This document shows positions 44,942 to 54,635 of a DNA stretch of 64,000 nucleotides, one piece after another (the first letter of the stretch is position 1; each line of letters begins with the position of its first letter). The position numbers and the translations under genes are program-made. Source of the DNA: Paenibacillus glycanilyticus NBRC 16618 (GTDB taxonomy: Bacteria > Bacillota > Bacilli > Paenibacillales > Paenibacillaceae); NCBI RefSeq assembly GCF_004000805.1, contig NZ_BILY01000002.1, positions 62,001 to 126,000 of the forward strand, given 5' to 3'. The notes below the pieces were generated by a model. It was not told where the DNA came from. It searched no databases and was given only the letters and a program-made list of their open reading frames with translations.

Positions 44942-46180
44942 ATGGCAACTTTTTTTCTGATCATTATTTATTTGGCTTTTATCAGTCTCGGATTGCCGGA
45001 CTCCCTGCTCGGAACGGCGTGGCCGGTCATGCGGCCGGAGCTGAACGCTCCCCTTGGAGCGGCAGGCGTGCTGTATATGACCATTGCCGCCGGAACGATC
45101 GTATCCAGCCTCGCCAGCGGTACGATTCTTAATCGCTTCGGCACCGGAAGAGTAACCTTGGTCAGCTGCATTATGACCGCTGGCGCCCTGCTTGGTTACG
45201 CCACCTCCCCGTCCCTCGTCTGGCTGCTTGTTTGCGCGATCCCGTTAGGTCTTGGAGCCGGGGCGGTTGACGCCGGCCTGAATAACTACGTGGCCGCCCA
45301 TTACAAAGCGCATCATATGAGCTGGCTTCATTGCTTCTGGGGCGTAGGCGCTACGCTTGGACCTGTCATTATGGCTCAATTCATTACCAATAACGCCTGG
45401 AGGTACGGCTATCTGACCGTGGCGGCTATCCAATGCGCGCTTGTCGTCATCCTGTTCTTCTCCCTCCCCTTATGGGACCGGGTTGCCAAGATTCATAGCA
45501 GAGTCTCACACCTCGCCGCGCAGGAAGAAGCCGTAAATGAGCCCGAGGAGAAGACTGCGGCAGGTCATCCGTTAAAAATCAGAGGCGTGAAGCTTGCTCT
45601 CGTTTCCTTCATGCTGTACTGCGGGATTGAAGCGGCGGTAGGCCTGTGGGGCAGCAGCTATCTTGTAAACATGAAAAACGTATCCGCTTCTACCGCCGCG
45701 CAGTGGGTGTCGCTCTACTATGCAGGCATTACGGCAGGCCGGTTTATTACCGGCTTCATCACCTTCAAGGTCAGCAACCGCAATCTGATCCGCGGGGGCC
45801 AATTAATCGCCTTAATCGGCGCCCTGCTGCTTTTCCTTCCGCTGCCCGAAGGCTTTGCGCTTGCCGGCTTCATCATTGTGGGCTTTGGCCTTGCCCCCAT
45901 CTACCCGTGCATGCTGCATGAAACGCCGGTACGGTTCGGGAAAAAGAAATCGCAGTCCATTATGGGGTACCAGATGGCCGTGGCTTACACGGGCAGCACG
46001 CTTATGCCGCCGCTTCTCGGTTTATTGGCTTCCTCGATTACCATCGGCATTTTCCCGTTCTATATCGTCCTGTGCACGGCAGCCATGTTCCTGTTTACGG
46101 AACGGCTGAATATTTTCCTTAAACCAAAAACCAACCTGGCGCATGCAAGCATAGGTTCAGGTTCGGACCCATCCGTATAA
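44942..46180 (+). CDS. MFS transporter
   Basis: Major facilitator protein, 412 residues and about 12 predicted helices. It starts FFLIIIYLAFISLGLPDSLLGTAWPVM, resembling the FucP/NarK-like or fucose-permease-type branch; loop 2-3 reads SGTILNRFGTGRV. The substrate is unknown; pairing with a ROK repressor suggests a sugar. The ATG at 44942 follows CAGGTGAACG. Ends in a bidirectional terminator. Confidence 0.9.
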   Translation: MATFFLIIIYLAFISLGLPDSLLGTAWPVMRPELNAPLGAAGVLYMTIAAGTIVSSLASGTILNRFGTGRVTLVSCIMTAGALLGYATSPSLVWLLVCAIPLGLGAGAVDAGLNNYVAAHYKAHHMSWLHCFWGVGATLGPVIMAQFITNNAWRYGYLTVAAIQCALVVILFFSLPLWDRVAKIHSRVSHLAAQEEAVNEPEEKTAAGHPLKIRGVKLALVSFMLYCGIEAAVGLWGSSYLVNMKNVSASTAAQWVSLYYAGITAGRFITGFITFKVSNRNLIRGGQLIALIGALLLFLPLPEGFALAGFIIVGFGLAPIYPCMLHETPVRFGKKKSQSIMGYQMAVAYTGSTLMPPLLGLLASSITIGIFPFYIVLCTAAMFLFTERLNIFLKPKTNLAHASIGSGSDPSV

Positions 46181-46185
46181 ACACG

Positions 46186-46219
46186 CAAAAACTGCCGGGA
46201 TGCCCCGGCAGTTTTATTT
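46186..46219. terminator. Bidirectional terminator between MFS and deoxynucleoside kinase genes
   Basis: Stem AAAACTGCCGGG / CCCCGGCAGTTTT with T-rich flank on both strands. Confidence 0.9.
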
Positions 46220-46224
46220 TATCC

Positions 46225-46899
46225 CTATTCGCTTGCGGCAGCCGCCTGCGCCTTTGCCAACCGCGACGCTCCGATTACGCTGCTAATTTGCGCGATAATT
46301 CCGTCCAGCGATGCCGGCTCGTGAACATCGTATTCGTCAATGTTCAGCCTAAGCACCGGACAAGCGTTAAACTCGCCGATCCAGGCTGCGTAACGCTCAT
46401 GCATCCGCTCCCAATAAGCGCGTTCCGTCTGAATTTCCATCTCCCGCCCGCGCGCCGCAATCCGGTTCAGAATGGACGGCAGGCTGCCTTCCAAATAAAT
46501 CAGAACATCCGGATGCGGAAAATACGGCGTCATGACCATCGCTTCGAACAAGCTGGTATACGTCGCGTAATCCGTAGCGGTCATCGTTCCCTGATCCGCA
46601 TGCATTTTCGCAAAGATGCCGGTATCCTCGTAAATGGAACGGTCCTGCACGAAACCTCCGCCTGCCTCAAAAATCGCCTTCTGCTCTTTAAAGCGCTCGG
46701 CTAAAAAATAGATTTGCAGATGGAAGCTCCACCGCTCAAAATCATGGTAAAACTTTTCCAGATACGGGTTATGCTCGACCTGCTCCAGCGAAGTCCGGAA
46801 GCCAAGACGCTGTGCGAGGGCAGACGTTAACGTCGATTTGCCGACTCCGACCGTACCGGCTATCGTAATAAGCGCATTAGAAGGAATGCCATGTTCCAT
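46225..46899 (-). CDS. Deoxynucleoside kinase (dGK/dCK family)
   Basis: Phosphorylates deoxyadenosine/deoxyguanosine-type nucleosides for dNTP salvage. The P-loop is GTVGVGKST (about residues 13-21), followed by EHNPYLEKFY, the QDRSIYED motif (DRS, substrate and catalytic region), YLEGSLPSILNRIAARGREME (lid Arg residues) and LNIDEYDV. It has 224 residues. Bacillus encodes two such enzymes side by side (dck, dgk); only one is here. The ATG at 46899 follows AAGGAG. Confidence 0.92.
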   Translation of the reverse strand: MEHGIPSNALITIAGTVGVGKSTLTSALAQRLGFRTSLEQVEHNPYLEKFYHDFERWSFHLQIYFLAERFKEQKAIFEAGGGFVQDRSIYEDTGIFAKMHADQGTMTATDYATYTSLFEAMVMTPYFPHPDVLIYLEGSLPSILNRIAARGREMEIQTERAYWERMHERYAAWIGEFNACPVLRLNIDEYDVHEPASLDGIIAQISSVIGASRLAKAQAAAASE

Positions 46900-46987
46900 G
46901 TATAATAACTCCTTTTATTCAACGTTCCGCATAGCTTCCTATTGTATCATATGAGCGGCCGCGGGCAATGGTTTTATATGGACGCAT

Positions 46988-47018
46988 GCAAAATAAAAGC
47001 CGCCTCTCGGGGCGGCCT
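46988..47018 (-). terminator. Terminator of the radical SAM gene
   Basis: Stem GCCGCC / GGCGGC with short loop, followed on the minus strand by TTTTATTTTG. Confidence 0.85.
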
Positions 47019-47026
47019 TGATTCTT

Positions 47027-48853
47027 TTAGAAACCTACGGACATGGCATCGGAGTTTACCCTCATAATGACCGGCTTAGGCGTCGGCTTCGCCTGACGTT
47101 CTCCTCCGCCAAGGGCATACAGGACGGCAAGCAGCGTATGGCTGCTCTTGACAACCTCGCCCGTCGCCAGATAATGCTCCAGGTCAAACGGAAGCAGCTC
47201 GATTACCGTATGCTTGTAAAGCTCCTTCTCGTTCAGCTGCAGATCGGCAAATTCACGGGATACTTCCTCCGGTCGCTCGGCAAGGCGGCGCATCCAGCCG
47301 CTCCATTCCGATTTGTCCATCGTGAATTCCCACCATGTTTTCCGCGGCTTGTAGTTATGGTTCAGGAAATAATCGTACTTCATGAGGCCAAGCACGACAT
47401 CCAGATCCAGCTTAGCCGCTTCTTCGGATGCCGCACTCGCTTTGTACTCGGACAGGAATGCCCAGAGCCTTGAGAACAGATCCTCAAGCTGATGACCGAT
47501 CTTCTGCCAGCCTCTTTCCTCCCAGAAGTCGCCAAAGTACTGGAAGAAATCAAACGGAGAAGGAAAGACCTCGTTGACCAGGTAGCCCAAAGTACGGTCC
47601 ATCCTGTGCGCGTTCCAGTACTTCTCCAGCACATCCTCAACCCGCTTGATCCGCACGATATCGGCAAACGGCATCAGCTCGTTGCCAAGCATCTCGTACG
47701 GCGCATGGTCCATGTAAATATAGCCCCACTTATCGGCGTCCCGCCGCAAGCCCGTGCCGCGCAGCATCTTCAGGAAACCAAGCTGCAGCTCCTCCGGACC
47801 CAGCTCGAACACATCGTTAAACGTTCCGCGGAACGTGTCGTAATTCTCCAGCGGCAAGCCCGCGATCAAGTCCAAATGCTGGTCGATCTTGCCGGACTCC
47901 TTCACCTTCGTAACGGTCCGCACGAGCTTCTTCCAGTTCTGGCGGCGCTGTACCGCCTCATTGGTCGGATCATTGGTCGATTGAACGCCAATCTCGAAGC
48001 GGAAAACGCCCGGCGGTGCATGCTCGGCCAAATAATCGAGCACTTCCGGCCGCATGATATCAGCGGTAATCTCGAACTGGAATACGCAGCCGCGGTGGTT
48101 CTCGATCAGGAATTTGAACATTTCGAGCGCATAGTCCCTCTTGATGTTAAAGGTGCGGTCCACGAACTTGATCAGCTTCGCGCCGGAATCGATCAAATAA
48201 GTAATATCGGCCTTCGTCCGCTCCATATCGAAATACCTGACCCCAACCTCGATACTAGACAAGCAGAATTGGCAGCTGAACGGACAGCCGCGGCTTGTCT
48301 CGAAATAAACAACCCGGCTGCCCAGATGAGGAATATCCTCCTCGAAGCGGTGCGGAGACGGCAGCGTCGCCAGATCCAGCTTCGGACGGCCCGGATTGAG
48401 AAGAATCTCTACCCGGTCCTCGCGCTGCTTGCGGTAAGCAATGCCGAACACCATATGGTATTTGCCCGCTCCCTCAATCTCCGTCAGCAAATGATGGAAG
48501 GTCTCTTCCCCTTCGCCCACAACGATAAAATCAACCTCCGGAATTCGCTCCATCCAATATTCCGTGTCGTAGCTCACTTCCGGTCCGCCAAGGACAATCT
48601 TGATCTCCGGCATGATTTTGCGCAGCATATTGATGACGGTAATCGTCTCTTCAATATTCCAGATGTAGCAGGAGAAGCCTACAACATCCGGTCTGCGCGA
48701 GAAAATATCCGAAACGATGTTCATCACGGGATCTTTGATCGTATACTCTGCGATTTCCATATCGAAATGCTCGCCGCTGTAAGCCTTCAGGCAGCGCAGG
48801 GCAAGCGAAGTATGAATATATTTGGCATTTAGCGTTGATAACACAACTTTCAT
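47027..48853 (-). CDS. B12-binding domain radical SAM protein
   Basis: Protein of 608 residues. The N-terminal B12-binding domain (about 1-140) starts MKVVLSTLNAKYIHTSLALRC and holds VGFSCYIWN and IVLGGPEVSYD. The radical SAM core has the cluster motif CPFSCQFCLSS (CxxxCxxC) near residue 195, then FVDRTFNIK and DLIAGLPLE. The C-terminal 200 residues match a DUF4080-type domain. The substrate is unknown; such enzymes methylate unactivated carbon or rearrange substrates. I chose the ATG at 48853 behind AGAAAGAGG; eight upstream codons are open but lack a site. Confidence 0.9.
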   Translation of the reverse strand: MKVVLSTLNAKYIHTSLALRCLKAYSGEHFDMEIAEYTIKDPVMNIVSDIFSRRPDVVGFSCYIWNIEETITVINMLRKIMPEIKIVLGGPEVSYDTEYWMERIPEVDFIVVGEGEETFHHLLTEIEGAGKYHMVFGIAYRKQREDRVEILLNPGRPKLDLATLPSPHRFEEDIPHLGSRVVYFETSRGCPFSCQFCLSSIEVGVRYFDMERTKADITYLIDSGAKLIKFVDRTFNIKRDYALEMFKFLIENHRGCVFQFEITADIMRPEVLDYLAEHAPPGVFRFEIGVQSTNDPTNEAVQRRQNWKKLVRTVTKVKESGKIDQHLDLIAGLPLENYDTFRGTFNDVFELGPEELQLGFLKMLRGTGLRRDADKWGYIYMDHAPYEMLGNELMPFADIVRIKRVEDVLEKYWNAHRMDRTLGYLVNEVFPSPFDFFQYFGDFWEERGWQKIGHQLEDLFSRLWAFLSEYKASAASEEAAKLDLDVVLGLMKYDYFLNHNYKPRKTWWEFTMDKSEWSGWMRRLAERPEEVSREFADLQLNEKELYKHTVIELLPFDLEHYLATGEVVKSSHTLLAVLYALGGGERQAKPTPKPVIMRVNSDAMSVGF

Positions 48854-48913
48854 CACGGTACCTCTTTCTGCTCTCATGCAAGCTTACCCTATTGTACCGA
48901 AAACACGGCCAAA

Positions 48914-48971
48914 AAAGAAGAGGCCCGCCGCAGGGAGCATCCATGCTGCCCCAACGGTAAGCCTCTTTTCG
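48914..48971 (-). terminator. Terminator of the secreted protease gene
   Basis: Long hairpin with outer arms AAGAGGC / GCCTCTT and inner pairings, followed on the minus strand by CTTTTTTGG. Confidence 0.75.
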
Positions 48972-48983
48972 TATAATGGAGAA

Positions 48984-50531
48984 TTAGTCCTTCATGTTAA
49001 TATAAAGCTGATCTTTAAACTGCATATCCAGAATCGGGAAGCGAACCTCCCATTTGTCATTGCCGAGTGCTTTCACTTCGCTTGCGTCAAAGCCGCGCGG
49101 TTCGAAGCCGAAAATACGGTCGTAATAAATCTGGAATTGAATCTTTTCGTCCGGCAGCATGCGATGAAGCTCGGTTGCTAAGTTGATAGCCCAGGTGCGA
49201 AGACCCTCTTTATTCTGCCCGCCGTAATACGTGTAAAAGACGGGATCCATATCCGTCGTAATGACAAGCCAGCCTTGGGAATCCCGCGTAACCTTCCAGT
49301 TGCTCAGCTTCGCTTCCCCTTGTTCCGTCGAGAAAACGCCGAATTGCTCTTTCAATAAAGCCGCAATCTTGTCCTCCGATTGACCAACAAGCGTGTCCGG
49401 AAGCGTTGGATCGAGGAATTTCACTTTGGCGGAAGGCACTTTCGGGAGATCCTCCATCAGCATCGCCGCATAAACCGTCGAGACCGCGAAATTCAAATCC
49501 GCTTGCGACGTGTAACCCGCGGAGGTGATGCCGATCAGCTCGCCGTATTCGTCAAACAAAGCGCCGCCGGAGCTGCCATGGTCGATTGGGGCACTCGTCT
49601 GGATGTAACGCGTGCTTCCCTCATAAATGATATTGCTGACCAGACCGTCGGAAACCGTATTTTGAAGACCAAGCGGACTTCCGATCGCGACAACCTTATC
49701 GCCTTTTTTCACGTTCAGGCTGCTGTAGCCCACTTCGACCGGCGTCGAGCCAATCGACTGGTCGGTCTGGATAATCGCCAAATCATTGTTTTGGCTGTAT
49801 GTAACAACGCCGGATACCTTGATTTGCTTATTGTTCACGGTAATAACCGTTGCCGAGGAAGCATCCTGCATCACATGGTAATTCGTCAGAACGTAACGGT
49901 CGCCAATAACAACGCCGCTGCCCAGACCCAGATTGGTCGTAATGGTTACCACGCTGTCGTCGTACATGTCGACTATCTGCTGCGGCGTATATTTCGGACG
50001 GTTTTTCAGCTCTTCCTGAAGCTGCTCGAATTCCTTTTCGTATTCGTATTCTTCTGTCGTGATTCGCACGGCCTGCTTGGCATTATCCCATTTCACCGTG
50101 CCTCCAAGCGATTCCGCTACGAAACGGGCCGGAACAAAGGTCGTATTGTTCTTGATTTCCGGTGCGGCGTCCAGCTTCACCGACTTGCCGTTAATGAGAG
50201 CTACTTTGTTGCCGATCGTAAGCGTAATGGATGTGTAATCCTTGCGGATGATAATCGTCTGCGCCTTCTCTTCCCAGGTTACGGAGGCATTCAAGGCTTT
50301 GAACAGCTCGCGCATCGGAACGAAGGTAACGCCATTTTTCGTATAGGGAGCTTTCGAGACCGAGAGCTTCTTATCGTCGACGTAAACGCTGATAGCGGAA
50401 GCTTTGGCCGTAGCGGCGAATTTAACGGGAGACGTTGCTGCTGCGGCATGCTGCGGAGCTCCGAGAGGAGAAAGCAGAAGGCCTGCTGCAAGCAGCGGAG
50501 TTAACAAGGTATATGATAATTTCTTTTTCAC
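48984..50531 (-). CDS. Secreted HtrA-like serine protease with copper-amine-oxidase-type stalk domains
   Basis: Exported protease, 515 residues. A signal peptide (about 1-32, ending HAAAA) is followed by two copper_amine_oxidase_N-type repeats (about 45-165, with VTFVPMRELFKALNASVTWEEK and TTFVPARFVAESLGGTVKWDN), domains common on Paenibacillus wall proteins. A short coiled linker leads to a trypsin-like S1C domain with triad H219 (NYHVM), D250 (NNDLAII) and S321 (DHGSSGGALFD). There is no PDZ domain; the last 130 residues are unassigned. I start at GTG 50531, 11 bases after GGAGG; the open frame extends six codons but its first codon overlaps that site. Confidence 0.87.
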   Translation of the reverse strand: MKKKLSYTLLTPLLAAGLLLSPLGAPQHAAAATSPVKFAATAKASAISVYVDDKKLSVSKAPYTKNGVTFVPMRELFKALNASVTWEEKAQTIIIRKDYTSITLTIGNKVALINGKSVKLDAAPEIKNNTTFVPARFVAESLGGTVKWDNAKQAVRITTEEYEYEKEFEQLQEELKNRPKYTPQQIVDMYDDSVVTITTNLGLGSGVVIGDRYVLTNYHVMQDASSATVITVNNKQIKVSGVVTYSQNNDLAIIQTDQSIGSTPVEVGYSSLNVKKGDKVVAIGSPLGLQNTVSDGLVSNIIYEGSTRYIQTSAPIDHGSSGGALFDEYGELIGITSAGYTSQADLNFAVSTVYAAMLMEDLPKVPSAKVKFLDPTLPDTLVGQSEDKIAALLKEQFGVFSTEQGEAKLSNWKVTRDSQGWLVITTDMDPVFYTYYGGQNKEGLRTWAINLATELHRMLPDEKIQFQIYYDRIFGFEPRGFDASEVKALGNDKWEVRFPILDMQFKDQLYINMKD

Positions 50532-50774
50532 GATTACTTTTTCCTCCAAATTTTTACTGTATTACCAGCTAAAATGATAGATTAATCTATCGTACCACTA
50601 TCTGCCTTCGTTTGTCTATGAAAATGGTTTCATAGGTTAATAATGCCAATGCTTATTATATCGGCTCAACATGAACGGAGTGTGAAGGGCTCTATGTAGA
50701 ATTTGCAAAGCCGATCATGGTATAGTGATTGCAGTCAAGCTTGAGCAACTCAAGCGCAGGAGGAACTTAAAGTC

Positions 50775-51743
50775 ATGTCAAAGAAACCCCATAGCCCCGG
50801 CCCGGCTAAAAGCGCTTCATCCAAAAACGGTACGGCCGCGCCAAACAAGTCGTTCCCCGTTACCGAGGCGTCCGAGCTGCTCGCTTTTTTGCTGGCTCAT
50901 CTGAACCAGGGCCGCAATTCGGTCAAATCGCTGCTGGCGCATGGTCAGGTATACGTCAATGACCGCGCCGAAACGAAATATAACTACCCGCTTCAGCCCG
51001 GGCAAACGGTTGTCATCCGCAAGGAACGGGAAAAAGAAAAGTTTCCCCTCGTCGGGCTTACGATTCTGCACGAGGACGAGCATGTCATTGTGGCCAGCAA
51101 AGAGGCCGGCCTTCTTACGATAGCTTCGGACAAAGAAACCGAGATGACCGCGTACCGCCAGTTAATGGCTTATGTTCGCGATTCCGATCCGAAGAACCGG
51201 ATCTTTATCGTTCACCGCCTCGACCGGGATACGTCCGGGGTGCTGATGTTCGCCAAAAGCGAAGCCGTGCAGCAAAAGCTGCAGGAAGAGTGGCAGACGA
51301 TCGTGAAGGAGCGCTCTTACGTTGCGCTTGTGGAAGGCGAAGTGAAACGGCAAGAGGGCACGATCTCCTCCTGGCTGAAGGAAAGCAAAACGCTTCGAAT
51401 GTATTCCAGTCCGCATCCGAATGACGGTCAACACGCGGTTACCCACTACAAGCTGCTGCAGGCGGGAAAAGCCTTTTCGCTCGTTGAGGTTCATCTGGAG
51501 ACCGGCCGTAAAAATCAAATCCGCGTTCATATGCAGGATATCGGGCATCCTATCGCGGGAGATAAAAAATACGGCGCGCACACTAAGCCGATTGGCCGCC
51601 TTGGCCTTCACGCGCGGGTTCTTGCCTTCGAGCACCCGGTAACGGGGAAGCTCCTGAAGTTCGATACCGGAATACCGAAGCTGTTCTACAATCCGCTCCG
51701 GAATGCGGCAGCCCAGGCAGACAACAGAAGAAGCAAAGGATGA
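50775..51743 (+). CDS. RluA-family pseudouridine synthase
   Basis: Isomerises uridine to pseudouridine in rRNA or tRNA, 322 residues. An N-terminal S4-like domain (about 35-90, GRNSVKSLLAHGQVYVNDRAE) is followed by the catalytic domain with IFIVHRLDRDTSGVLMFAK (catalytic Asp) and LETGRKNQIRVHMQDIGHPIAGDKKYG. The first 25 residues are a low-complexity Ser/Pro/Lys tail. The ATG at 50775 follows AGGAGG. The stop is four bases before the DUF6509 gene start. Confidence 0.93.
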   Translation: MSKKPHSPGPAKSASSKNGTAAPNKSFPVTEASELLAFLLAHLNQGRNSVKSLLAHGQVYVNDRAETKYNYPLQPGQTVVIRKEREKEKFPLVGLTILHEDEHVIVASKEAGLLTIASDKETEMTAYRQLMAYVRDSDPKNRIFIVHRLDRDTSGVLMFAKSEAVQQKLQEEWQTIVKERSYVALVEGEVKRQEGTISSWLKESKTLRMYSSPHPNDGQHAVTHYKLLQAGKAFSLVEVHLETGRKNQIRVHMQDIGHPIAGDKKYGAHTKPIGRLGLHARVLAFEHPVTGKLLKFDTGIPKLFYNPLRNAAAQADNRRSKG

Positions 51744-51747
51744 TCAT

Positions 51748-52044
51748 ATGCTAGAGATTACAAGCTACAGCGTAGAATTTATTAAAGATCCGTTTGGCAT
51801 CTTATCCGGACGCCGTTACGAGTTCCTGGTCGATATCGATCTGGATGAAGAAGACGAATTGTATTCAAGTAACGGCATCTATATCCGCGCCGTATACAGC
51901 GAAGAGGAAGGCGGCGGGCGTCTGATCAAGCATGAGCTGATCGAGCGGGTGACGGACAAGCTGCTCGACTTCGAATTGGAGGAAGACGAGGAGCAAGAGC
52001 TGCTTGCTTTCTGCAAGGAGCATTACAAGGAAGCGGATGAATAA
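51748..52044 (+). CDS. DUF6509 family protein
   Basis: Acidic 98-residue cytosolic protein without a known function, starting MLEITSYSVEFIKDPFGILSGRRYEF and ending in a Glu-rich helix (EEDEEQELLAFCKEHYKEADE). The ATG at 51748 follows AAAGGATGATC. It is cotranscribed with the pseudouridine synthase (four-base gap) and followed by a terminator. Confidence 0.85.
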   Translation: MLEITSYSVEFIKDPFGILSGRRYEFLVDIDLDEEDELYSSNGIYIRAVYSEEEGGGRLIKHELIERVTDKLLDFELEEDEEQELLAFCKEHYKEADE

Positions 52045-52050
52045 TGACGA

Positions 52051-52088
52051 AGAGGCTGACCGGTCGTTAGACGGGTCAGCCTCTTTTT
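52051..52088 (+). terminator. Terminator of the pseudouridine synthase operon
   Basis: Stem GAGGCTGACC / GGGTCAGCCTC followed by TTTTTTT; may also serve the opposing gene. Confidence 0.9.
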
Positions 52089-52095
52089 TTCGAAC

Positions 52096-52443
52096 CTATA
52101 CCGGGATGCGGTAAGACGAATACTCCTCGATAATATGCTCGCCGTTGTTGTATACCCATTGGAAGCAGAAGCGGTTGCCTTCGTAACGGGTACGTTTCCG
52201 GATATCCGGCAAAATAACCGATTCGAAATGGTCCGTAATCGCCTGCTGCATGCCGCGCAGCCTTTCTTCGTTCGCTTGCTGCTGCGCTGCTGCCTCCTCA
52301 TCCGACTGGGCCGTCTGACGGAAATACAGGATGGCTACCTCCGTGTCGCTTACATTTCCCGGAATCGGATGGCCCGAGCCGCGAAAAACTTCCTTTACCG
52401 TATCAATCCAGTTTCTATACAAATCTATCGTAATGTCATGCAT
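52096..52443 (-). CDS. Hypothetical protein
   Basis: Protein of 115 residues without a motif I recognise. The sequence is mostly helical and charged (EEAAAQQQANEERLRGMQQAI) and ends in an aromatic beta-like stretch (FCFQWVYNNGEHIIEEYSSY). The ATG at 52443 follows AAAGGAG by about 11 bases. It is divergent from the cyclase gene and convergent with the DUF6509 gene. Confidence 0.7.
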   Translation of the reverse strand: MHDITIDLYRNWIDTVKEVFRGSGHPIPGNVSDTEVAILYFRQTAQSDEEAAAQQQANEERLRGMQQAITDHFESVILPDIRKRTRYEGNRFCFQWVYNNGEHIIEEYSSYRIPV

Positions 52444-52557
52444 CTAATCCGAATCTCCTTTCCTGATATGACGCTTGAAATTGCAAGGCTTCTTCTTTTC
52501 CCCGCTTGCTCCCGCATATACATAACAAGCAGCAATATCATCGCAGCAAAGGAATGA

Positions 52558-54432
52558 ATGCGGTCTATGGATATGAATCGAATCCGCGCGAGGATCGAGC
52601 AAATGCGGGGTGAGCTCTTGCAGCTTCAATCGGCAGACGGGTCATGGCGTCTTTGCTTTGATTCCGGCACGATGCCGGACAGTTATTTTATCATTATTCT
52701 CCGGATGCTTGGCTACGGCCAGAATGAAGCCCTTATCCGCCAAATAGCTAGCCGGATCTTGAGCAGACAGCTTCCTAACGGCACTTGGAAAATATACCCC
52801 GATGAAGAAGACGGCAATCTGGATGCGACGGCCGAAGCTTATTTCGCGCTGCTTTACTCCGGTTTTTTGAATAGGCTGGATCCCCGCATGCAGCAGGCGA
52901 AGCAGTTTATTTTAAGCAAAGGCGGCTTGTCCAAAATCCGCTCTCTCCTGACGCAGGCCATCTTCGCCGCGGCAGGCCAGGCTTCATGGCCAAAGTCGAT
53001 GCGCATTCCCCTCGAGGTCTTTTTCTCCGACAGCGGGATTGGCATCGATCTCTTTTCCTTATCCGGGCATGCCCGCGTACATATCGTGCCGATCATTATG
53101 CTGGCTAACGCCCAGTTCGTCCAGCATAGCGCTTCCATGCCCGATTTGTCCGATCTGTTCGCCGGCAGCTCCAAGCGATTCGAGAACGATTCGCCGTGGA
53201 TTGCAGCCCTGGCCACCTTGGTTGGCTCCTTGTCGCTGTCGGAGCTGCTTCCCTTCGAATCGCCAACCCCGCAGGAAAAAGCGGTTCAATTTCTGTTCGA
53301 CCGGCTGGAACCGGACGGTACGCTGCTCACTTATACAACGGCCACCATGTTTATGATTCTGGTGCTGCTGATGCTTGGTTATTCGTCAAGCTCACCGCTT
53401 ATTCACCGCATGGTGTCCGGCATCCGTTCCGTCATGTGCGCCAACAGCCATGTGCAGATCGCGTCCTCTGAAGTATGGGATACCGCCATGCTTGTTCATG
53501 CCCTGCGCAAGGCCGGAGTAAACCCTACCTCAACCGCGCTTGAGAACGCCGGTGCCTACCTCCGCCAAAGACAGCAGACCCAGCTTGGGGACTGGGCAAT
53601 CCGTAATCCCGGCACGCCTGCCGGCGGCTGGGGCTTCTCCAACGTAAACACCCTTTATCCGGATGTGGACGATACCACCGCCGCCCTTCGCGCCATCGAG
53701 CCCTACAGCTCCCGTACGCCGGAGCTGCAAGCGGACTGGCAACGGGGCTTGAACTGGGTGCTCACCATGCGCAACGATAACGGCGGCTGGCCTGCGTTTG
53801 AGCGGCAGGGCTCGCGGCTGCCGATTGCTTTTTTTAATTTCGAAGGTGCCAAGGATATCGCGGTTGACCCTTCCACAGTCGACCTGACTTCGCGTACGCT
53901 GCAGTTTCTTGGGCAAGAGCTTGGCATGAACGCCGGCAACAGCTGGATTGAATCCACGCTGCGCTGGGTCCTGTCCCAGCAGGAAAGCAACGGCAGCTGG
54001 TACGGGCGCTGGGGCATCACTTATGTGCATGGTACAAGTGCCGCTATTCAAGGGCTGACGGCCGTAGGCATCGCGGAGGATCATCCGGCTATCAAGAAGG
54101 GAGTCGATTGGCTGCTTCAGGTCCAAAATGAAGACGGCGGCTGGGGCGAATCCTGTATCAGCGATAAAGTCCGGCGTTACGTTCCCTTAAACTTCAGCAC
54201 GCCATCCCAGACGGCATGGGCGCTGGATGGGCTGACCGCTGCTTTGCCTAAGCCTACTCCCGCTCTGGAACGCGGCGTGGAAGCTCTCCTGCAGTCCCTT
54301 GACCGCCATGACTGGACGTATACGTATCCAACCGGCGGAGCGCTTCCCGGCAGCGTCTATGCCCATTATGCCAGCAACAACTATATTTGGCCGCTTCTTG
54401 CCCTCAGCAATATTTGGCTCAAGTACAGTTAA
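52558..54432 (+). CDS. Terpene cyclase of the squalene-hopene/sporulenol synthase family
   Basis: Class II cyclase of 624 residues, close to the length of B. subtilis SqhC. The acid motif is DVDDTTAAL (DxDD), near residue 375. At least five QW-type repeats are visible: QSADGSW, QLPNGTW, RNDNGGWPAF, QQESNGSWYGRW and QNEDGGWGES. SqhC converts tetraprenyl-beta-curcumene to sporulenol in spores; hopene synthesis is the alternative. The ATG at 52558 follows AAAGGA closely; an ATG three codons later is possible. No other terpenoid gene is adjacent. Confidence 0.9.
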   Translation: MRSMDMNRIRARIEQMRGELLQLQSADGSWRLCFDSGTMPDSYFIIILRMLGYGQNEALIRQIASRILSRQLPNGTWKIYPDEEDGNLDATAEAYFALLYSGFLNRLDPRMQQAKQFILSKGGLSKIRSLLTQAIFAAAGQASWPKSMRIPLEVFFSDSGIGIDLFSLSGHARVHIVPIIMLANAQFVQHSASMPDLSDLFAGSSKRFENDSPWIAALATLVGSLSLSELLPFESPTPQEKAVQFLFDRLEPDGTLLTYTTATMFMILVLLMLGYSSSSPLIHRMVSGIRSVMCANSHVQIASSEVWDTAMLVHALRKAGVNPTSTALENAGAYLRQRQQTQLGDWAIRNPGTPAGGWGFSNVNTLYPDVDDTTAALRAIEPYSSRTPELQADWQRGLNWVLTMRNDNGGWPAFERQGSRLPIAFFNFEGAKDIAVDPSTVDLTSRTLQFLGQELGMNAGNSWIESTLRWVLSQQESNGSWYGRWGITYVHGTSAAIQGLTAVGIAEDHPAIKKGVDWLLQVQNEDGGWGESCISDKVRRYVPLNFSTPSQTAWALDGLTAALPKPTPALERGVEALLQSLDRHDWTYTYPTGGALPGSVYAHYASNNYIWPLLALSNIWLKYS

Positions 54433-54443
54433 TGTTTCTTGCA

Positions 54444-54476
54444 TGAAGGCTCCCTTATCCGTAAGGGGGCCTTCGT
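54444..54476 (+). terminator. Terminator of the cyclase gene
   Basis: Stem GAAGGC.CCCTTA / TAAGGG.GCCTTC, followed by GTTCTTGCTCTT. Confidence 0.75.
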
Positions 54477-54635
54477 TCTTGCTCTTGTCTCCTACGATAA
54501 CGCATGAGCATCGGCTTCCGCAACCTCCACCTTCGGAGTTTCCATGCGTTGCAATATAAGACCAAGTCAAGGTAATCTAATGGATAGTGCATCTTGCTGG
54601 AGCTGATGCTTTACATGACTAGAAGGAGGTAGCAT

